Assembly: GCA_002449575.1 (NCBI GenBank)
Contig: DJXC01000109.1
Coordinates: 1 to 24,849, forward strand
Length of the DNA stretch: 24,849 nucleotides
Reading direction: 5' to 3'
Source of the DNA: Ruminococcus sp. UBA7014
Lineage (GTDB): Bacteria > Bacillota > Clostridia > Oscillospirales > Ruminococcaceae
The notes under the pieces were generated by a model. The model did not search any database. It was given only the letters and a program-made list of their open reading frames with translations, and had not been told where the DNA came from. The translations under genes were made by a program, and so were the position numbers. This document shows, one piece after another, positions 22,738 through 24,849 of this stretch (positions within the stretch are counted from its first letter, which is position 1; each line of letters begins with the position of its first letter).

Positions 22738-23652
22738 ATGAAACATTTGCTTAAAATGCTGGATTTATCTCAGCAGGAAATTTTGGATATACTCAATCTT
22801 GCCGATAAACTGAAATATCAGACAAAGCATAATATTCCGCATCGTATGCTGGAAGGCAAAACTCTGGGTATGATTTTTCAGAAGGCTTCGACCAGAACAC
22901 GAGTTTCGTTTGAGACAGGTATGTATCAGCTTGGCGGCTATCCGCTGTTTCTGTCTGCAAATGATTTGCAGATTGGCAGAGGCGAACCCGTGCAGGATAC
23001 TGCAAGAGTACTTTCCAGATATCTTGACTGTATTATGATTCGGACTTTCGCACAGAAAGAAGTGGAAGATTTAGCCGAATACGGTTCTATTCCGATTATC
23101 AACGGACTGACTGACTTCTGCCATCCGTGTCAGGTGCTTGCAGATTTGCTGACAATTCGTGAGTACAAGGCAAATTTTGACGGTTTGAAAATGTGTTACA
23201 TTGGTGACGGCAACAATATGGCGAATTCTTTAATTGTCGGTGGTCTGAAAGTCGGCATGGACGTTTCTATCGCTTGTCCGGATGACTATCAGCCCGACAA
23301 GCAGGTACTTGATTTTGCAAAGGACTATAAGGGTTTTTCTATGACAAACAGTCCTGTTGAAGCAGCTCAGAACGCCGATGTTCTTTTAACTGACGTGTGG
23401 TCTTCTATGGGTATGGAATCTGAAATTGAGAAGCGTAAAATTGCATTCAAGGGCTATCAGATTAATGATGACATTATGGCTGCGGCTCATTCGGATGCAA
23501 TGGTAATGCATTGTCTGCCGGCGCATCGTGGCGAAGAAATCACTGAGAAAGTATTCGAGGCTCACGCAAACGAAATCTTTGATGAAGCTGAAAATCGTCT
23601 CCACGCCCAGAAAGCCGTTATGGTCAAGCTGATGTGTCCTGACGAAAAATAA
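22738..23652 (+). CDS. argF: Ornithine carbamoyltransferase
   Basis: 304 residues. It makes citrulline from ornithine and carbamoyl phosphate. The carbamoyl-phosphate loop STRTR is at 51-55, HPCQ at 129-132, and the ornithine/catalytic HCLPAHRGEE begins at 258. Length is typical of anabolic OTCases. The RBS ACAGGAGGATTTTTTA is identical over 16 bases to that of argG. It is the last gene of the cluster; an intrinsic terminator follows. carAB, needed for carbamoyl phosphate, is not in the window. Confidence 0.97.
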   Translation: MKHLLKMLDLSQQEILDILNLADKLKYQTKHNIPHRMLEGKTLGMIFQKASTRTRVSFETGMYQLGGYPLFLSANDLQIGRGEPVQDTARVLSRYLDCIMIRTFAQKEVEDLAEYGSIPIINGLTDFCHPCQVLADLLTIREYKANFDGLKMCYIGDGNNMANSLIVGGLKVGMDVSIACPDDYQPDKQVLDFAKDYKGFSMTNSPVEAAQNADVLLTDVWSSMGMESEIEKRKIAFKGYQINDDIMAAAHSDAMVMHCLPAHRGEEITEKVFEAHANEIFDEAENRLHAQKAVMVKLMCPDEK

Positions 23653-23670
23653 TTTTTAATGATATAATGA

Positions 23671-23699
23671 TAACCCCTGTCGGATTTCGGCAGGGGTTA
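23671..23699 (+). terminator. Intrinsic terminator of the arg operon
   Basis: TAACCCCTG (23671-23679) and CAGGGGTTA (23691-23699) form a 9-bp stem with extra pairing in the loop. It is followed by AATCGTTTTCG, a modest U tract. Confidence 0.82.
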
Positions 23700-23703
23700 A
23701 TCG

Positions 23704-23713
23704 TTTTCGACAA
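23704..23713 (-). promoter_or_regulatory. Possible Spo0A box (TTGTCGAAAA)
   Basis: On the minus strand the sequence reads TTGTCGAAAA, a perfect match to the TTGTCGAA core. It lies in the intergenic region about 60 bases before the -10 of the membrane-protein gene at 23814. The match is short, so chance is possible. Confidence 0.35.
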
Positions 23714-23774
23714 TATTCACACTTTATTTACATTTCGTTCATCATTTTCTTTTTTTTGCATGATATACTTTCCT

Positions 23775-23780
23775 TATAAT
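23775..23780 (+). promoter_or_regulatory. -10 element of the gene at 23814
   Basis: TATAAT at 23775-23780 is a good -10, but 17 bp upstream there is only a T run rather than TTGACA, so the promoter may need an activator or another sigma factor. The seven-G tract (23798-23804) falls in the leader. Confidence 0.45.
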
Positions 23781-23813
23781 ATTACTGTTTTGTGAACGGG
23801 GGGGAAATATATT

Positions 23814-24560
23814 ATGTTAGGTGTAACAAATTTTAGCTGGGGACATTATGATTATGATAATATGTGGCGGTCAAAACTCCCTAATAGTGCGGGCGGTATA
23901 TCAGTAAAATATGATGTGAAAAATTATTCCTCAAAAGATATTAAGAAATATAGGATTTATTTTAAAGCTTATAATGGTGCTGATGAAGTCGTGAGTTGCA
24001 GAGCAACCGGAAGAACAGAGGCAGGTGTAGAGTGTGCAGACAGGCTTTCAGCATATGAAAAGGGAAAAGGATGTTTATGTGAAAATGCATGGTATAATAT
24101 TTCAATCCGTGATGTGAAAATCAGCAAAATTGAGGTTGATTATGCAGACGGAACAACAGAAAGTTGTATAGGAAATTATACACCCGATCTAAATGAAAAT
24201 CAAAATGTACGACAAAAAGACCATCAGGATGGAATGATGCGAACTGTAAAGATACTGTCAAGCTTTGTTATCGGAATTTCTGTACTGTTTCTTTGTAATT
24301 TATTTCTTGGATTTATGAAAACAACTGCTAGTCCGATGATGCTGTTAGATGTAGCGGTACATATATTATCACTGTTAGCTGGGATTTTCTTTCTTTTAAG
24401 ACAAAATGCTGCTGTTATAATGACAGGAATCTACATTGGAATGAGTTTGCTTGTAGTGATGAGTGGTTTGTGGACTACTTATACCTTAATTATGAGAATC
24501 GTACCGATAATTATACTGGTGATTACAAGTTATTGCTTTAAGAAAAGTGAAGGAAAATAG
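23814..24560 (+). CDS. Membrane protein with N-terminal DUF5780-like domain
   Basis: 248 residues. The first ~120 form a beta-sandwich-like domain with DUF5780-type features (ISVKYDVKNYSSKDIKKYRI, AYNGADEVVSC, CENAWYNISIRDVKISKIE, VDYADGTT). After a charged linker (about 120-142), four hydrophobic segments follow (about 144-163, 173-195, 199-220 and 222-240). No N-terminal signal, so the soluble domain should be cytoplasmic unless the start is farther upstream; an in-frame stop at 23793-23795 rules that out. The codons look more AT-rich (many ATA, TTA, GTA) than in the arg genes, hinting at a different origin. The ribosome-binding site is a run of seven G. Function unknown. Confidence 0.72.
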   Translation: MLGVTNFSWGHYDYDNMWRSKLPNSAGGISVKYDVKNYSSKDIKKYRIYFKAYNGADEVVSCRATGRTEAGVECADRLSAYEKGKGCLCENAWYNISIRDVKISKIEVDYADGTTESCIGNYTPDLNENQNVRQKDHQDGMMRTVKILSSFVIGISVLFLCNLFLGFMKTTASPMMLLDVAVHILSLLAGIFFLLRQNAAVIMTGIYIGMSLLVVMSGLWTTYTLIMRIVPIIILVITSYCFKKSEGK

Positions 24561-24607
24561 TTGTGAAAATTCACAAAAAGAAGAATAAATTATTAAGAAT
24601 CTTTTAC

Positions 24608-24636
24608 TTGACAAAACAGGAAAAACGTGATATAAT
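24608..24636 (+). promoter_or_regulatory. Tandem promoter P1 (rRNA-type)
   Basis: TTGACA (24608-24613), a 17-bp spacer and TATAAT (24631-24636), full consensus. The first of a series of strong promoters pointing to the right edge, with no coding frame in the 250 bases they occupy. Confidence 0.85.
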
Positions 24637-24680
24637 AATAAAGCTGTCGGACGAAAGAACAACAGCGGAAAACATTTTCA

Positions 24681-24705
24681 AAAAAGTTTGAAAAAAGACT
24701 TGACA
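24681..24705 (+). repeat. Direct repeat of the A-tract plus -35 block, copy 1
   Basis: This 25-base block (A-run, GTTTG, A-run, GACTTGACA) recurs at 24825-24849, 144 bases later. It carries the upstream element and the -35 of a strong promoter, and so marks duplication of promoter units. Confidence 0.75.
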
Positions 24706-24728
24706 AACTGAATGAAATGTGATATAAT
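24700..24728 (+). promoter_or_regulatory. Tandem promoter P2 (rRNA-type)
   Basis: TTGACA (24700-24705), a 17-bp spacer and TATAAT (24723-24728), full consensus. It is preceded by AAAAAAGTTTGAAAAAAGAC, an A-tract like the UP elements of rRNA operon promoters. Confidence 0.85.
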
Positions 24729-24843
24729 AAATAAGTTGCCGCAGAAAACCGGACGGGAGTCGCAGGAAGAAGCGGAGACAAAAAATTATCACATTTTCAG
24801 AAAAGCTTCTGAAAAAAGTTTTTGAAAAAGTTTGAAAAAAGAC

Positions 24844-24849
24844 TTGACA
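24844..24849 (+). promoter_or_regulatory. -35 of a third tandem promoter, cut by the window edge
   Basis: TTGACA at 24844-24849 is preceded by the same AAAAAGTTTGAAAAAAGAC block as P2. The -10 is beyond the window. A small CAGAA/TTCTG inverted repeat (24800-24813) lies upstream. The stretch 24561-24849 has no gene; it holds these promoters and their repeated A-tracts only. Confidence 0.65.

Noticed and set aside
24561..24576. TTGTGAA/TTCACAA inverted repeat as terminator of the DUF5780-like gene
   Set aside because: It is short, AT-rich and followed by an A run, not a T run, on the coding strand.
1..24849. CRISPR arrays, tRNA genes, IS elements or prophage genes
   Set aside because: No regularly spaced repeats, cloverleaf sequences, transposase motifs or phage proteins were seen on reading both strands.

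Overview
The window looks like chromosomal DNA of an anaerobic, endospore-lineage Firmicute, most likely a Ruminococcus-like member of the Oscillospiraceae (genus is inference). The basis is a Spo0A with a typical C-terminal DNA-binding domain, an [FeFe]-hydrogenase maturase HydG, a rubrerythrin, strong AGGAGG ribosome-binding sites, several near-consensus TTGACA-17-TATAAT promoters and AT-leaning DNA. No IS element, phage gene, CRISPR array, tRNA or rRNA is visible; the last 250 bases look like the promoter region of an rRNA-type operon lying beyond the right edge.

Layout. 1-1.2 kb: 3' part of a GH13 alpha-amylase-family enzyme with a C-terminal DUF1653 domain. 1.2-2.3 kb (minus): ECF sigma factor, its overlapping membrane partner (probable anti-sigma factor) and an unlisted 22-codon ORF with a good RBS. 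2.4-6.0 kb (plus): two adjacent cyclic-di-GMP genes, a FIST-GGDEF cyclase and a PAS-GGDEF-EAL phosphodiesterase, behind one consensus promoter and ahead of a strong terminator. 6.0-7.1 kb (minus): rubrerythrin with two rubredoxin-like ends plus a PNPOx-fold flavoprotein. 7.3-7.7 kb (plus): small lipoprotein. 7.7-9.4 kb (minus): hydG with a structured leader. 9.4-10.8 kb (minus): phosphoribosyltransferase-like protein and rhomboid protease. 10.9-12.65 kb (minus): ABC-F ATPase. 12.7-13.0 kb (plus): small unknown protein. 13.0-13.8 kb (minus): Spo0A.

14.0-23.7 kb (plus) is the centre of the window: an almost complete arginine biosynthesis cluster, argG-argH-argC-argJ-argB-argD-argF, closed by an intrinsic terminator. 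ArgJ recycles the acetyl group, so ArgB, ArgC, ArgD and ArgJ make ornithine, ArgF makes citrulline, and ArgG and ArgH finish arginine; argE is not needed and carAB is not here. Four small non-arg genes alternate with the biosynthetic genes: a pentapeptide-repeat protein, a two-helix membrane peptide, a DUF3592-like membrane protein and a tubby/LURP-one-like protein. Two of them overlap the preceding arg gene by four bases, so they are true operon members of unknown role.

23.8-24.6 kb carries a membrane protein with a DUF5780-like domain, preceded by a 7-G tract and a possible Spo0A box. 24.6-24.85 kb holds at least two, probably three, tandem strong promoters with repeated A-tract upstream elements.

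I do not see one obvious novel defence or mobile system. The most unusual signals are post-transcriptional: a perfect hairpin between the SD and start codon of the phosphoribosyltransferase-like gene, a hairpin that hides the hydG SD, and a long hairpin ahead of argH. The interleaved arg operon is the other feature worth a closer look.
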